Notes: generated by a model not told the origin, from the letters alone. 21,574 bases of DNA from Sporisorium sorghi (GCA_023212695.1 JALCCG010000335.1:1-21574); one strand, 5' to 3'; numbered from the stretch's first letter, positions 1 to 9,068 are shown. Translations and numbers: made by a program.

Positions 1-996
1 GGATGGTTCGTCCCTCCTTCCGACGGCGAGAAGGATACAGAGGACACAGCGGCGTTCCTCGGCCTGCTGCTCGCCCTCGCCGCGCTGCACACGACCAAGC
101 TCGCGCTGCCGTTCACACTGCCTGCGGTAGCGTTCAAGATCGCCACGGCGCCCGAGCTGGACGCGCTGGAGCTGGGACCGGTCGACCTCGAGTTTGCCGA
201 TTCCGCGCTAGCGAAGTCGCTCCAATCTGTCCTCGACTGGACCCCCGCTGCACCCGAGGAAGAGGCGGACAAGGTGTTCGATAGCACGTTCTCGCTCACG
301 TGGAGCACGACTGTCCGCACGGCCTCCGGCCAAATCCAGACGATCGACCTGGTGCCTGGCGGGCGACATTGCAGCGTGAAGCTGGCCGAACGGCGCGAGT
401 TTGTGTCCAGGCTCGCGTGGCGCGTTGTGGTCGGATCGGTCAAGGGACAGGTGCTGGCGTTCAGAGAGGCGTGGCAGAGCGTCGTGCCTTCTAGCTGGCT
501 TGCTGGTGGTAGTGGTGGTGGGGCAGAGTCTGCGACAGAGCTGATCGGCAGGGGCGGGCTGGCGCTGTCGCTGTTCAGCGCGGAGGAGATCGGCCAGGCT
601 GTTCTATCGGCACCCTCATCACCGTCTGTGCCGAGCACGCCGCTGGACGTGGGCGATATCAAAGGGTCCACCGAGATCATCCTCCCCTCGTCGTCCACGA
701 CAACAGACGTGGTCGACTGGTTCTGGACCACCTGGACCCAACTCGGCCCGCTGCACCAGCGCAGGTTGTTGGCGTTCATCACAGGCGCAGAGGACCTGCC
801 TGCAACGGGGGCGAGGGGGATAGGGCTGCGCATCCACCTCGTCGTCACCGAAGATACGGATGCACGCTCCTGGCCACTGCCTTGGTCGTCAACGTGCACA
901 TCGACGCTGTTCTTGCCCGTGTATCCGTCGCAGCAGCTGCTGCGGGACAAGGTGGGGATTGCGATCGAGCATTATCAGGGCTTTGGGTTGCGTTAG
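1..996 (+). CDS. HECT-domain E3 ubiquitin ligase, C-terminal part (5' end outside window)
   Basis: The frame is open from base 1 to the TAG at 994-996 and gives 331 residues with no start, so the gene begins to the left of the window. HECT E3 ligases take ubiquitin from an E2 onto a catalytic cysteine and pass it to a lysine of the substrate. The fragment begins in the N-lobe (FLGLLLALAALHTTKLALPF, residues about 19-38, fits the family's FLGRLLGLAL..LDLPL stretch). The C-lobe follows, with RLLAFITGAEDLPATG at about 255-270. The catalytic Cys is residue 299 (codon 895-897) in SSTCTSTLFLPVYPS, and the chain ends in GFGLR, a typical HECT terminus. A Gly/Ser-rich insertion lies near residues 170-180. 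No intron is visible. The next gene is convergent, with only 56 bp between the two stop codons. Which HECT subfamily (for example Hul4-like) cannot be decided from this fragment. Confidence 0.9.
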   Translation, partial: GWFVPPSDGEKDTEDTAAFLGLLLALAALHTTKLALPFTLPAVAFKIATAPELDALELGPVDLEFADSALAKSLQSVLDWTPAAPEEEADKVFDSTFSLTWSTTVRTASGQIQTIDLVPGGRHCSVKLAERREFVSRLAWRVVVGSVKGQVLAFREAWQSVVPSSWLAGGSGGGAESATELIGRGGLALSLFSAEEIGQAVLSAPSSPSVPSTPLDVGDIKGSTEIILPSSSTTTDVVDWFWTTWTQLGPLHQRRLLAFITGAEDLPATGARGIGLRIHLVVTEDTDARSWPLPWSSTCTSTLFLPVYPSQQLLRDKVGIAIEHYQGFGLR

Positions 997-1052
997 GTGG
1001 GTCTGTGGTGAATTTTTGCCATTACAGGGTCTATGCGGTGTGGGAAAGAGGT

Positions 1053-2529
1053 CTATTTGCGCGCTTGAGCGACGAGCCAGTCGCCCTGCATCGACGGAAC
1101 CACAAAGTGCGTATAACAGGTCAGCATACAGCGGCAGTCACAGAGCTAGGATCGGAGAACTTACAATCTCGGTGAGCACGGCGCGCGTCTTTTGCGTGTC
1201 TTCCTCGGACATGCCCTGGACGTTCTTCATCATGACTAGAGCGCCGAAAGCCAAAACTGCTGTCAGTGTCCCTGCAAAGCTCGCATCAGGAAAGCAACAG
1301 AAAGCGAACCTACCATGCTCGTACCCCGGCCAGATCTTGATCGACTTGTGCTCTCTTGGCGTGCCGACCTTCTCGAAAAACTGCTTGCTCCCATTCGGAT
1401 CCGTCACCCTATCATTCTCCCCATGGTGGATCGTCAACGGGCACGTAATCAGATGCGCCTTCGCGGCCAGGTCATCAATGCCATCCAGGATCGCCAGCCC
1501 GGTCGAAATGCGCACTTTGCCCTTGTACGTCAGCGGGTCGGTGTTGAACTCGTCCTCGACCCTGGGATCGTCGGATACGTTTCCCTTTATAGCCGAAGCG
1601 AGGGGCAGGCGGCCGGCGAAGAAGCGGAGGATGTGGGCGATGTACTCGACGGCCTTGCTGGGGCGCGACTGGGCGGAGATGGTGATCATGGGCGCTGCGA
1701 CTGCGACGCCGGAGAGGCTGGGTCGGTAGGGCGCTGGTTTGCCGGGGAGCACTGCCGACGATGCTCCGTTCGAAGTGTGTTCGGGACGGTGGTGTGCGAG
1801 CGGAGTGCGTTCGTGTGCGTTGAGTGCTTCCTCGACCAGCTCCTCATCCGTCGTCGTCCTGGCCTGCTCGCTCGGTACCTGCTTGAGACTCAGATCCGGC
1901 CCACCGTCCTCCGCCGGCGTCAGCGGCGGATACAGCGCCGCATAGTACAAGACCGTAAACGCACCCATCGAGTGCCCCTCTGCAAACAGCTTCCTTCCCC
2001 TCCCCGCCTGCCCCAACAACCCGCTCTCCTCATCCCACGTCCTCACGTCCATCACCACAGCATGCATCGCACGAGCATTGATCTTCATGCTCGGCAAATA
2101 CCCGTGCAGACCCGTACTGCGCCCGAACGACGGCAGGTCGATCGCAATCACCCTAAAGCCGCGCTTCATAAAGTGCAGCGCGTGCGGGGCGAGCTTGCCC
2201 GCATAGTCGTTGATGCCGTGCGCCATGACAATGTCACTATGCAGCTGCTCGGATTCGAGCGCAGCAGGGCACGTCCAGACGTAGTAGGTGATCCACGACC
2301 ATTTCTCCTTGTCCCACGAGCCGGATTCGAGCAGCGAGTGCGCGGGGAGCAGCACGCGACGCCGGATGGCTGACACGTCCGGGTTGGAGTAGATCAGCCG
2401 ATGCTCCGCGGCAGAGTAGGGAATGTCGGTGCGGCCGTAGGTGGGATCGCCGCCTCCTGGGGTGAGGAGGTTTAGGTGGCAGAGAAGGGGCTCTGTGATG
2501 ACCTGGTGGGCGATCTTGATGTATTCCAT
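1053..2529 (-). CDS. Monoglyceride-lipase-like alpha/beta hydrolase (3 exons)
   Basis: Proposed exons are 2529-1314, 1235-1165 and 1085-1053, giving 439 aa. The protein looks like a serine hydrolase of the monoacylglycerol lipase/S33 group, which cleaves monoacylglycerols or similar esters. Visible motifs are the oxyanion HG (H104-G105 in MAHGINDYAG), nucleophile elbow GHSMG (Ser187), acid HHGENDRVTDP (Asp373) and base PGYEH (His405). Residues about 205-270 are a low-complexity insertion before the cap. Reading straight through the introns gives a non-family tail (GRFAFCCFPD...). Splicing gives YEHVMMKNVQ...RAVLTEIGDWLVAQARK, the expected final helix. Both introns have GT..AG ends and a CTGAC branch site. 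The ATG at 2529 is the first in a well-conserved frame. It is divergent from the ribosome recycling factor gene. The natural substrate is unknown. Confidence 0.87.
1086..1164 (-). other. Intron 2 of the monoglyceride-lipase-like gene (79 nt)
   Basis: On the minus strand the donor is a near-perfect GTAAGT after GAG ATT, the acceptor is GATGCAG, and a GCTGAC branch site lies inside. Phase 0 splicing joins ...LTEI to GDWLVAQARK and a TAG at 1053-1055. Without splicing the frame ends at a TGA about 27 bases into the intron. Confidence 0.82.
1236..1313 (-). other. Intron 1 of the monoglyceride-lipase-like gene (78 nt)
   Basis: On the minus strand the donor is GTAGGT directly after the catalytic-His codon plus one base, and the acceptor is GCTCTAG. 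A CACTGAC branch-like site lies inside. Phase 1 splicing joins G to TC, giving Val and then MMKNVQGM. The unspliced reading stays open, so a plain open reading frame misses this intron. Confidence 0.82.
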
Positions 2530-2668
2530 CGTTGTCGAGTCGAGTCAAGGCTGTCTCTATGGTTGAGGGGAAGAAGGAAGGAGCAGGTTCAGCGTCTTGT
2601 CTGACAGATGACAGATGGGCGCACAGACTCTCAAGAGAAACACTGCGCTTCTGCGTCATTTTTCTGTC

Positions 2669-2727
<59 letters not shown>

Positions 2728-2928
2728 CGCCGGCTCAATTTTTTCCGGCCTGAACCTCCACCTCGAAGCGATTTTTCTTATATATTTTTTGCTAAATGTT
2801 AAATCGATTTGCTGCTCGTGTGATGCAGATTTTATTTTTATTTTATTTTTTTGCAGAGCGGCCCTTTCTTCTTGATCTGCTTCATCTTGCTTCTGCTCTC
2901 TCGACCATCACAGCAAAACATCGCAAAC
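2530..2928. promoter_or_regulatory. Divergent promoter region, hydrolase (-) / ribosome recycling factor (+)
   Basis: This 399-bp intergenic region holds a 57-base T run (2671-2727), a TATATAT stretch near 2779-2785 about 145 bp before the recycling-factor ATG, and a T-rich block broken by single A residues (2830-2852). No gene is visible in it. Poly(dA:dT) tracts are known to exclude nucleosomes in fungal promoters; applying that here is inference. Confidence 0.6.
2671..2727. repeat. Homopolymer T run, 57 bases
   Basis: This is an uninterrupted run of T counted directly from the sequence. The exact length should be treated as uncertain, because homopolymers of this size are error-prone in both PCR and sequencing. 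Confidence 0.95.
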
Positions 2929-3909
2929 ATGATGGGAGCGCCCGCAACCCGCACTGCAACGATGCTTCTGGGCCTGCGATCCACTGCAGCCCGAACCAGC
3001 ACCTTCGCAGTCAGCTCGAGGACCATCTCCACCGCCGTCCTCGCACCGCAGCGCACGCTCTCTGCACGCTCCACCTCCGGACCATCTAACCTCTTGGTAC
3101 CATCGATGCAAGTGCGCTTCAAATCCAAGCGCTCCTCTGCGCAATACATCGACCCACACGCAGCAGACTCCGACGACGTGCCCGTGATGAAAACCAAAGG
3201 CAAAGGATCCAAAAACAACCGCGGCGCCCAACCTACCTCCCGCGGCGCCCGCTCCAAGCGCGGCGACGCCGAGCAGCCCTCCGACACCGAGTACAAAACC
3301 TCCACTCGTAATCAGGACCTTCCCGACGAGGCGTTCGACTTTGACGCCATCTCGGCGCACATGTCGCGCGCGGTCGAGCGGTGCCGCAGCACCACCTCTA
3401 CGCTTGTTGGGTCGTTCGGGCGCGCCGACCCTGCGCTGCTGGACAACGTAAAAGTGGAGTTGGCTTCAGGTGGGGGAGCGAAGACGCTGCACCCGCTGCG
3501 CGAGCTCGCGACGGTCGGGGTGCGCGACGCCGCGCTCATCGTCACCGCATTCGATCCAGAGATGGTCAAGCACATCGAACGCGCCATCTACGCGTCGCAG
3601 CTCAACCTCACACCGCAGACCCAGTCCGGAGAAGAGAACGTGCTCCGCGTCGCCATCCCGCAGCCCACCACCGAGTCGCGCCAGGCCATGGTCAAGGATC
3701 TCACGCGCATCTGCGAGAACGCCCGCGTGAGCATCCGCGACGCTCGACACAGGGCGCAGAAGCAGATCAAGTCCGACATCGACCGCAAAGTCGTCGGCAA
3801 GAGCGAGGGCGATAAAGAATCCAAGAAGATCGAGGCCGAGACGAAAAAGTGGTCCGGACAGGTGGATCAGCTGTTTGAAAAGATGAAGCAGACCTTGTTG
3901 TCCGCCTGA
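2929..3909 (+). CDS. RRF1: Ribosome recycling factor, mitochondrial
   Basis: This 326-aa protein should split post-termination mitochondrial ribosomes together with a mitochondrial EF-G. The RRF domain occupies about residues 130-322. Landmarks are GRADPALLDNVKVE, LHPLRELATVGVRDAALIV, DPEMVKHIERAIYASQLNL, VLRVAIPQPTTESRQ and ARVSIRDARHRAQKQIK, which follow the family order (helical arm, beta domain, helical arm). The first 65 or so residues are rich in Arg, Ser, Thr and Ala with no acidic residues, as expected for a mitochondrial presequence. A linker of about 60 charged and Gly/Ser residues separates it from the domain. I chose the tandem ATG ATG at 2929; an in-frame ATG at 2851 would add a hydrophobic stretch but lies beside a T-rich block and is probably upstream leader. 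No intron is seen. It is convergent with the TLC gene, 140 bp away. Confidence 0.9.
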   Translation: MMGAPATRTATMLLGLRSTAARTSTFAVSSRTISTAVLAPQRTLSARSTSGPSNLLVPSMQVRFKSKRSSAQYIDPHAADSDDVPVMKTKGKGSKNNRGAQPTSRGARSKRGDAEQPSDTEYKTSTRNQDLPDEAFDFDAISAHMSRAVERCRSTTSTLVGSFGRADPALLDNVKVELASGGGAKTLHPLRELATVGVRDAALIVTAFDPEMVKHIERAIYASQLNLTPQTQSGEENVLRVAIPQPTTESRQAMVKDLTRICENARVSIRDARHRAQKQIKSDIDRKVVGKSEGDKESKKIEAETKKWSGQVDQLFEKMKQTLLSA

Positions 3910-4049
3910 AGGAAGGAGCAAGTTCACGAACGGGTCGCAATCAAGGAGAAGAATGTGTAACTTTCCTGCAAGAGCGTGCTACTGCTACATTTGGTGCGTG
4001 TACAATCACGGCGCCCACAGCATCATCACCTTCTACGTTCTTCGACCAT

Positions 4050-4988
4050 CTACAGCGCCTTGCCACCCTTCTTGGCACCAGCCTCGCGCCAGAACTCCTC
4101 ATCGTCCTTGCCCTGCACACCGACCTTCACCTTCTGCGCATCCACCTTGTCCGCCTGCTTCCCCTCCGGCTTGACGATAAACCGCTTCTGCACGGCGCGC
4201 ACCATCGCCCGGAACCAGAAAAAGTTGAGGCTGTTGAGGATAACATTACCGACCATGTAGAACGTCTTTAGATGCAGCGGGATGGGCGGGTGGTGCGGCT
4301 TAGCAGGTGCTACGACGAACTTGAAGAAGCTGAAACTGTTGTAGACGCCAAACGTCAGACGCGCACCGACGTACGCAGAGAGCAAGAAAAAGGCGTTGAT
4401 GAGCTGCGCCTTGCTGCCCGTCTTGCCGAGCTTGTCGAGGAACCAGTGGATGTTGAGGAACGGTGTCGAGAGTTCCCACAGCAAAAAGCCCATGCCGTCG
4501 TACATGAAGATCGGGTGGTAAACCAGCGTAAACGCAACCAGTGCCACCAGGCCGTGCGCAATAAACCCAGGCCCTTCGTGCAGAATCGAAATGGCCGAGT
4601 CCCATACAAAGTAGCCCTGCGCGATCGCATACACGGACGCGGCCTCGTGGTCGTAGCCGTACAGCCTGTCGATGGCGAGCGGGTGGGTCTGCAGCCCGAG
4701 CGCGTTGGTCTGCCTCGCCTTCCACCAGATGCGCGCAGCCAGCGGCGTGATGAGCGCAGCGTGGACAAAGCTGACGACGTGGATGTCCCAGCTGATGCGC
4801 GTCTTGCGGTTGAACTTGGCGAACGTCTTGGGGAACAAACGGGGAGATACCTGCGACGACAGTGTCTGGATGGCGAGCCACAGCAGCGCGGATCGGATGA
4901 GCGTGGGTGCATGCGCGGGCAGGTGGTGCACGCCGTACTTGTCGGCGTACGGCTGCAGCCACGCTACGAGAGGATCGACGACTGCCAT
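4050..4988 (-). CDS. TLC-domain membrane protein (TMEM56/TLCD4-like)
   Basis: This predicted polytopic membrane protein has 312 aa. The TLC (TRAM-LAG1-CLN8) domain covers about residues 60-270. The family signs are an Arg/Lys-rich entry (FNRKTRISWDIHVVSFVHA), a conserved YDHEAASVYAIAQGYFVWD helix, and ELSTPFLNIHWFLDK, which matches the TMEM56 group's E.STPF.N..WFL. Several hydrophobic segments (about 30-46, 68-88, 118-135, 142-165, 195-215, 243-262) fit six or more transmembrane helices. The C-terminus is lysine-rich and probably cytosolic. TLC proteins act in ER or plasma-membrane lipid biology; the ceramide-synthase catalytic motif is not visible, so no reaction is assigned. The ATG at 4988 was chosen because an upstream in-frame ATG (5135) would add 49 residues of unlike, low-complexity sequence. 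Confidence 0.85.
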   Translation of the reverse strand: MAVVDPLVAWLQPYADKYGVHHLPAHAPTLIRSALLWLAIQTLSSQVSPRLFPKTFAKFNRKTRISWDIHVVSFVHAALITPLAARIWWKARQTNALGLQTHPLAIDRLYGYDHEAASVYAIAQGYFVWDSAISILHEGPGFIAHGLVALVAFTLVYHPIFMYDGMGFLLWELSTPFLNIHWFLDKLGKTGSKAQLINAFFLLSAYVGARLTFGVYNSFSFFKFVVAPAKPHHPPIPLHLKTFYMVGNVILNSLNFFWFRAMVRAVQKRFIVKPEGKQADKVDAQKVKVGVQGKDDEEFWREAGAKKGGKAL

Positions 4989-5435
4989 CTTGTTGCAAAA
5001 AGGAGGTGATGGAGACAAGGGAGAGAGTAAGCAGGTGTATGCGTTTGCAGCATGGCGCGTGCGTGCGTGCGTGCGTGCGACGGAACGGCAAAACGGCTTT
5101 TCTTGGCCAAGCTTTTCATGAAAGGCCTGCGCCAACTCTCTCTCGGCGTCGGCGCTCTTCCTCTTGCCCGCAGCCTAGCGAATTTCTCAACCCCTTGTCA
5201 GACCAGTTCACGCCGATCTCACATCTTGGCGCTCAAAAATCCCTCGATGTGGAGAAATCGCTGCGAGGTGAGCGCGCACCGAAAAGCGCATCAGAAGAAG
5301 TTGTTACAAAATCAAGCTTTTCCTGCCGCTTTCTTCACGCACTCTCCCTTTCATCCTTTGACACCGACCATGGACAGCTAAGCAGCACCTCGACCACCAC
5401 CACTCCCTTTCTCGCAACACGAGGCTGCAGGAGCA
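4989..5435. promoter_or_regulatory. Divergent promoter region, TLC protein (-) / Cue2-like protein (+)
   Basis: This is a 447-bp gap between two start codons. It contains a short (GCGT)5 microsatellite (5057-5079) and a pyrimidine-rich stretch before the ATG at 5436. I see no TATA box and no gene. The two genes probably share this promoter region, judged only from their spacing. Confidence 0.5.
5057..5079. repeat. (GCGT)5 tetranucleotide microsatellite
   Basis: Five tandem GCGT units followed by GCG were read directly. The tract lies in the 5' region of the TLC gene (minus strand) and is non-coding under the chosen start. Confidence 0.9.
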
Positions 5436-8030
5436 ATGTCGCCCAACGACATCCAAGCCCGCCTGAGCGAGCTCTTCTGTCCGCCATTGGATACGACGCT
5501 GGTGGCTGCCATCGCGCACGAGCCGGGCCAGACGCTGCAGAGCGCAAAGGAGGTGTGCGAGACGTTGGCTGCTGCTGCTGTGCCCGATACCGAGGTGAGC
5601 AGCATCGCTGTTCGAGACAAAGAGGATGCGCCGCGCTCGACCGGACGAGAAGCAACGACGGGAGCGGCGGCGAGGCGCGGCAAGTTCGGCGGCAAGCTGA
5701 CCACGGCTAGCGAAGGAGCGACGTCTACAGAAACATCGACCAGGGGATCATCTGCAAGCACCGCCGCAGCAACGCCTTCCTCCAGCAGCAGCTCATCGTC
5801 TACATCCCCAGCAACGACAGCAGCGGACGCAGCGACCGTCGAGCGCCTGCTCAGCCAGTGGTCGCTGGTCGACAAATCCTCTCAAGATCCCGAAAACTTG
5901 CACCTTACAGACGAGGAGAACGGCGCGTCCGACTCGGAGCACATCGACGACATCGACGAACCGGGACACAAGCTGCTTTCTTCCTCACAGTCCGCTGCGA
6001 GTCGGCTGGCCGACGCGGAGAAGGGCGAGGCGGAGAGGGTGGGCGAGCTGTCGGGGTCGCATACAGTCGATCCGGCTGCCATTGCTGCCGGGGAAAGAGG
6101 CCTTAATAGTGGAGGCAGCAACGGGTGGAGGCACAAGGGCGCGTTCGATCCGGTACTGTTTCTCCAGCATGCATTTCCGTCGCGTACAGTCGAGTTTCTC
6201 AGAGAAACGCTGGAGGACTCGCATGGCGATGTGCAGACTACCGTGGATACCATCATGACAATCGACCTCATCGAAGCCGAGGATGCGCGCAGTGCTACGG
6301 CTGCTGCTGCTCAGCTCGACGCGAACGGGTCGGGTGCGAGTACGCCGCGCAAAGGTGGAGGATTGGATTACGAAGCACTCGCCAACGGGGTGTCAGGTAC
6401 ATGGGAGGATGCTCACCTCAAGGGCAAGAAGCGCCGAGCTGCGCGCAAGAAGTTGCAGCTGGAACAACGGTCGGCTGCCAACGGTCTACCCTCAGCTGCC
6501 ACCACCGACAGCAAGCAAAAGAACAGCAAACTGACCGTCAACCTCACCGACGTACGCCACGGTGGGCCGTCGTCCAGCCTCCTCCTCCTCAAAAAGGTTC
6601 AGCAACAGGCACCGCCAAAATCACGCACCGCCTCACCATTACCCCAACTAACCGACGAGCAGCTCGCAGCCAAGCTCGCGGCCGAGGAAGAAAACGCAGC
6701 CCGAGACCCAGACGCCGACCAGCCCGTCTCGGACAACCAGTGGCTCCTCACCTCGTCGGTGCTCTCGCAGCTGTCGACGCTGCTCGACATCGAATCTGCC
6801 CAAGTGACGTCCGTGTACAACGCGTCGTCGTTCAAGCTGGCCGTGTGCTTTGCGCGCCTGCTCGAGCAGGAGTCGGACAAGTACCCCTCGCTGACCAGCC
6901 TCGATGAAGCTCGAGGTGCGCCGGCGGGCACGGCCGAGCAGATCGCCGAGGGCATCGCAGCGATCGGAGGCATCTCGCAGGCTGCTGCGAGCAAAGCTTT
7001 GCGCGCTACTAAGGGCAGGCAGGATGCTGCGTTGGATTTGTTACAGCTGCAGCTGCTGGTGCAGCGCGAGGTGGGCGAGGCGGATGCGCTCGATCCCATG
7101 GGCAGGTTGAGGGAAATCGGTGCCGCCGAAGTGCCCAAGGCCGCCGAGGCCGCAAACGCACGTGGCTACGCTGTCCCCGCAGCAGCAGGTCAGGGATCGT
7201 TCGCGCGCACCTTCCCGACCCCCTCGCAAGCTGCCTCTTCCAAGTCCACTTCGACCGACGGATCCGGTAGCGTCTACTCTAACGTCGTCGGTCGCAAAAC
7301 GCCAGGGCCAGCCACCGGCGCAGCAGCAGCGCTGCGTTCCGGTTCCGCAGCTGCAACCGTCTTCCCCGCTAGCTCGGCGTTTGTTGGCGCTTCTGCCGCC
7401 GACGATCTGCTCGACGACCCCGTCGCAGTCGAACGTGGGCTTGCATCGCACACTTCGCACTACGACCCTGTCCGCCGCATGACCGAGTACAGGCTCGTGG
7501 CCGAAGAGTACCGCATGCGCCGCGACGAAGCCCTGCGCAAGGCCGCATCAGCGTGGAAGTCGCAACGCGGCGGCGTGCGTACCGGCGGCAAAGGCGGCGA
7601 TGGCGGTCGCGGGGGCATCGCCTGGCACTACGCCGACGAAGCGCGCCGTCTCGACGCCAAATCTCGAGCCTGGTCGCTCCGCGCTTCACAAGCTTTGGTC
7701 GAGGACCGTCGTCGCGCTGCCGTCGGCGTCATCCGACCCGGCACGCAGCCAACGGCATCGCATAACGTGGCGAGCAACACGATCGACCTGCACGGAGTTA
7801 CGGTGCACGATGCGCTGTCGATCGTGCGCGAGCAGGTGACAAAATGGTATGCCAGACCGGGCCCGGGCATGAACCCGCCGCCGTTCAAGATCGTGACGGG
7901 TGTGGGGAGGCATTCGCCGCACCAGATTGCGGTGCTGCGTCCAGCGATTGCAAAGATGCTCGATAGGGAAGGATGGAGGTACGACGTGGATCATCAGCGT
8001 GGACACATGACCGTGCGAGGCACCAAGTAG
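5436..8030 (+). CDS. CUE / DUF1771 / Smr-domain protein, Cue2-like candidate no-go-decay endonuclease
   Basis: This is a single-exon protein of 864 aa. Domains in order: an N-terminal helical motif (residues 4-45, LSELFCPPLDTTLVAAIA); a Ser/Thr/Ala-rich linker; a CUE-like domain at about 237-280 (FDPVLFLQHAFPSRTVEFLR followed by GDVQTTVDTIM); a lysine-rich disordered region; a second helical UBA/CUE-like region at about 433-546; DUF1771 at about 672-760 (EYRLVAEEYRMRRDEA, then GIAWHYADEARRLDAK); and a C-terminal Smr domain at 783-864. Smr signatures are IDLHG (Asp784, His786) and TGVGRHS (821-827). In yeast, Cue2 with CUE, DUF1771 and Smr domains cleaves mRNA at collided ribosomes, and its DxH residues are required. 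The same role is inferred here from architecture. Yeast Cue2 is about half this length; the extra is mostly low complexity. Convergent with the next gene, 96 bp between stops. Confidence 0.83.
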   Translation: MSPNDIQARLSELFCPPLDTTLVAAIAHEPGQTLQSAKEVCETLAAAAVPDTEVSSIAVRDKEDAPRSTGREATTGAAARRGKFGGKLTTASEGATSTETSTRGSSASTAAATPSSSSSSSSTSPATTAADAATVERLLSQWSLVDKSSQDPENLHLTDEENGASDSEHIDDIDEPGHKLLSSSQSAASRLADAEKGEAERVGELSGSHTVDPAAIAAGERGLNSGGSNGWRHKGAFDPVLFLQHAFPSRTVEFLRETLEDSHGDVQTTVDTIMTIDLIEAEDARSATAAAAQLDANGSGASTPRKGGGLDYEALANGVSGTWEDAHLKGKKRRAARKKLQLEQRSAANGLPSAATTDSKQKNSKLTVNLTDVRHGGPSSSLLLLKKVQQQAPPKSRTASPLPQLTDEQLAAKLAAEEENAARDPDADQPVSDNQWLLTSSVLSQLSTLLDIESAQVTSVYNASSFKLAVCFARLLEQESDKYPSLTSLDEARGAPAGTAEQIAEGIAAIGGISQAAASKALRATKGRQDAALDLLQLQLLVQREVGEADALDPMGRLREIGAAEVPKAAEAANARGYAVPAAAGQGSFARTFPTPSQAASSKSTSTDGSGSVYSNVVGRKTPGPATGAAAALRSGSAAATVFPASSAFVGASAADDLLDDPVAVERGLASHTSHYDPVRRMTEYRLVAEEYRMRRDEALRKAASAWKSQRGGVRTGGKGGDGGRGGIAWHYADEARRLDAKSRAWSLRASQALVEDRRRAAVGVIRPGTQPTASHNVASNTIDLHGVTVHDALSIVREQVTKWYARPGPGMNPPPFKIVTGVGRHSPHQIAVLRPAIAKMLDREGWRYDVDHQRGHMTVRGTK

Positions 8031-8126
8031 ATGAGGACCGTTAGACACAGAGGGAATAGAATGGCGTTTCGATCCGCGTTTCCGGCGCTCTTGGTGTGAT
8101 CGATGGCCACTTGGAGGCAAGCCTCG

Positions 8127-8448
8127 CTAGTCGGTGAGCGCATCGTACCACTCAACGATCGCCTTGTCGAGAGCATCAAAGGCGTGCCTGGAGCGGTAGA
8201 AGTGGTCGGCATTTTCGATCAAGACGTGGTGAAATGTCGATCCGCGATGCGCGCTTCCCTCGAGCGGCGAGGGCGCTAGAGATTTACACTCGCTCGTCCA
8301 CGTCTCGTACGTTCCGATCCCGGTAAACTGATCCTGGTCGCCATAGACCGCAAGGACATGGCTGGCGACGGGCTGCGAGGCGCCATCGTTGGAGGGGGTT
8401 GATTCGGCTGCCCTCGCTGCCGCCTTTGCTTCGCCCTCGTCCTCCGCC

Positions 8449-8480
<32 letters not shown>

Positions 8481-9068
8481 CGCGCCCGGCACAGTCGTGC
8501 TGGTGAGTAGCCTCTTGAGCGCGTCCGTATAAGTCCTCGTCGTAAAAAAGCTAAGAGCCCACGTGACACCTGCCGGGAAGCTGAGCAGGATATACCTCGG
8601 CAGCTTTGCGGCCCGAAACTGCTTCAAATCGTACACTGCTGACGGCACTGTCACCGTGCTCGCATACAGCCCTCCTGCCGAGTACCCCGCAATCACGATC
8701 TGCGCAGCCGTACTATCGGGGAAATCGAGGCAAAAGTTGTCTATACACTTGGTGAGGACCTCCTGGAAATCACTGCACTCGCTGCGGCCGGTCCAGCTGG
8801 GCTTGCCGCCGGACTTGCCGACGCCGCGCGAGTTGAAGCGCACCACGCGCAGGTGAGCGTATGTCAGCAGCAGCGACGCGAGGTGCGTTATGACTGGGTC
8901 GTCCAGCGAGCCGCCGAGCCGTCCGAGTGGGTGCGCGAGCACCGCGAGCCCGCGACAGGAGGTGGAGGAGGAGGCGAGTGATGGCGGGTCCTGGACGATG
9001 GAGTGCAGGTAGACGTCCCCGTTGTCGAGCGCGATGGGTAGTGCGGTGGGCACGGTGTATCGCGGCAT
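8127..9068 (-). CDS. Alpha/beta hydrolase (HPLGRLGGS-type), substrate unknown
   Basis: This is a single-exon serine hydrolase of 313 aa. The fold starts with LAVLAHPLGRLGGSLDDPVI (residues 41-60, oxyanion region) and RVVRFNSRGVGKSGG (74-88). The nucleophile elbow is GYSAGG (Ser130), the acid lies in YGDQDQFTG (Asp244 or Asp246), and the base is His289 in ENADHFYRS. All three triad positions are present. Residues about 197-225 are an alanine-rich cap insertion coded partly by a (GCT)n microsatellite on the plus strand, expected to vary in length between strains. There is no signal peptide or transmembrane segment, so it is probably soluble and intracellular. The ATG at 9068 is the first in frame and is followed at once by conserved-looking sequence. 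The family contains esterases and lipases; no specific reaction is claimed. Confidence 0.83.
8451..8480. repeat. (TGC)n/(GCT)n trinucleotide tract, 30 bases
   Basis: The tandem tract is inside the hydrolase gene. On the minus strand it encodes most of an alanine run at about residues 197-207. Confidence 0.95.

Noticed and set aside
1315..2373. 352-residue plus-strand frame antisense to the lipase
   Set aside because: It is Arg-rich shadow coding typical of GC-rich genes. The opposite strand has a complete catalytic triad.
2851..2928. Upstream in-frame ATG of the ribosome recycling factor
   Set aside because: It would place a hydrophobic stretch ahead of a good mitochondrial presequence and starts at the edge of a T-rich block, so it is more likely transcribed leader.
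4272..5009. 245-residue plus-strand frame antisense to the TLC gene
   Set aside because: It is rich in Arg, Val and Glu with no family features. The opposite strand encodes clear membrane helices and TLC motifs.
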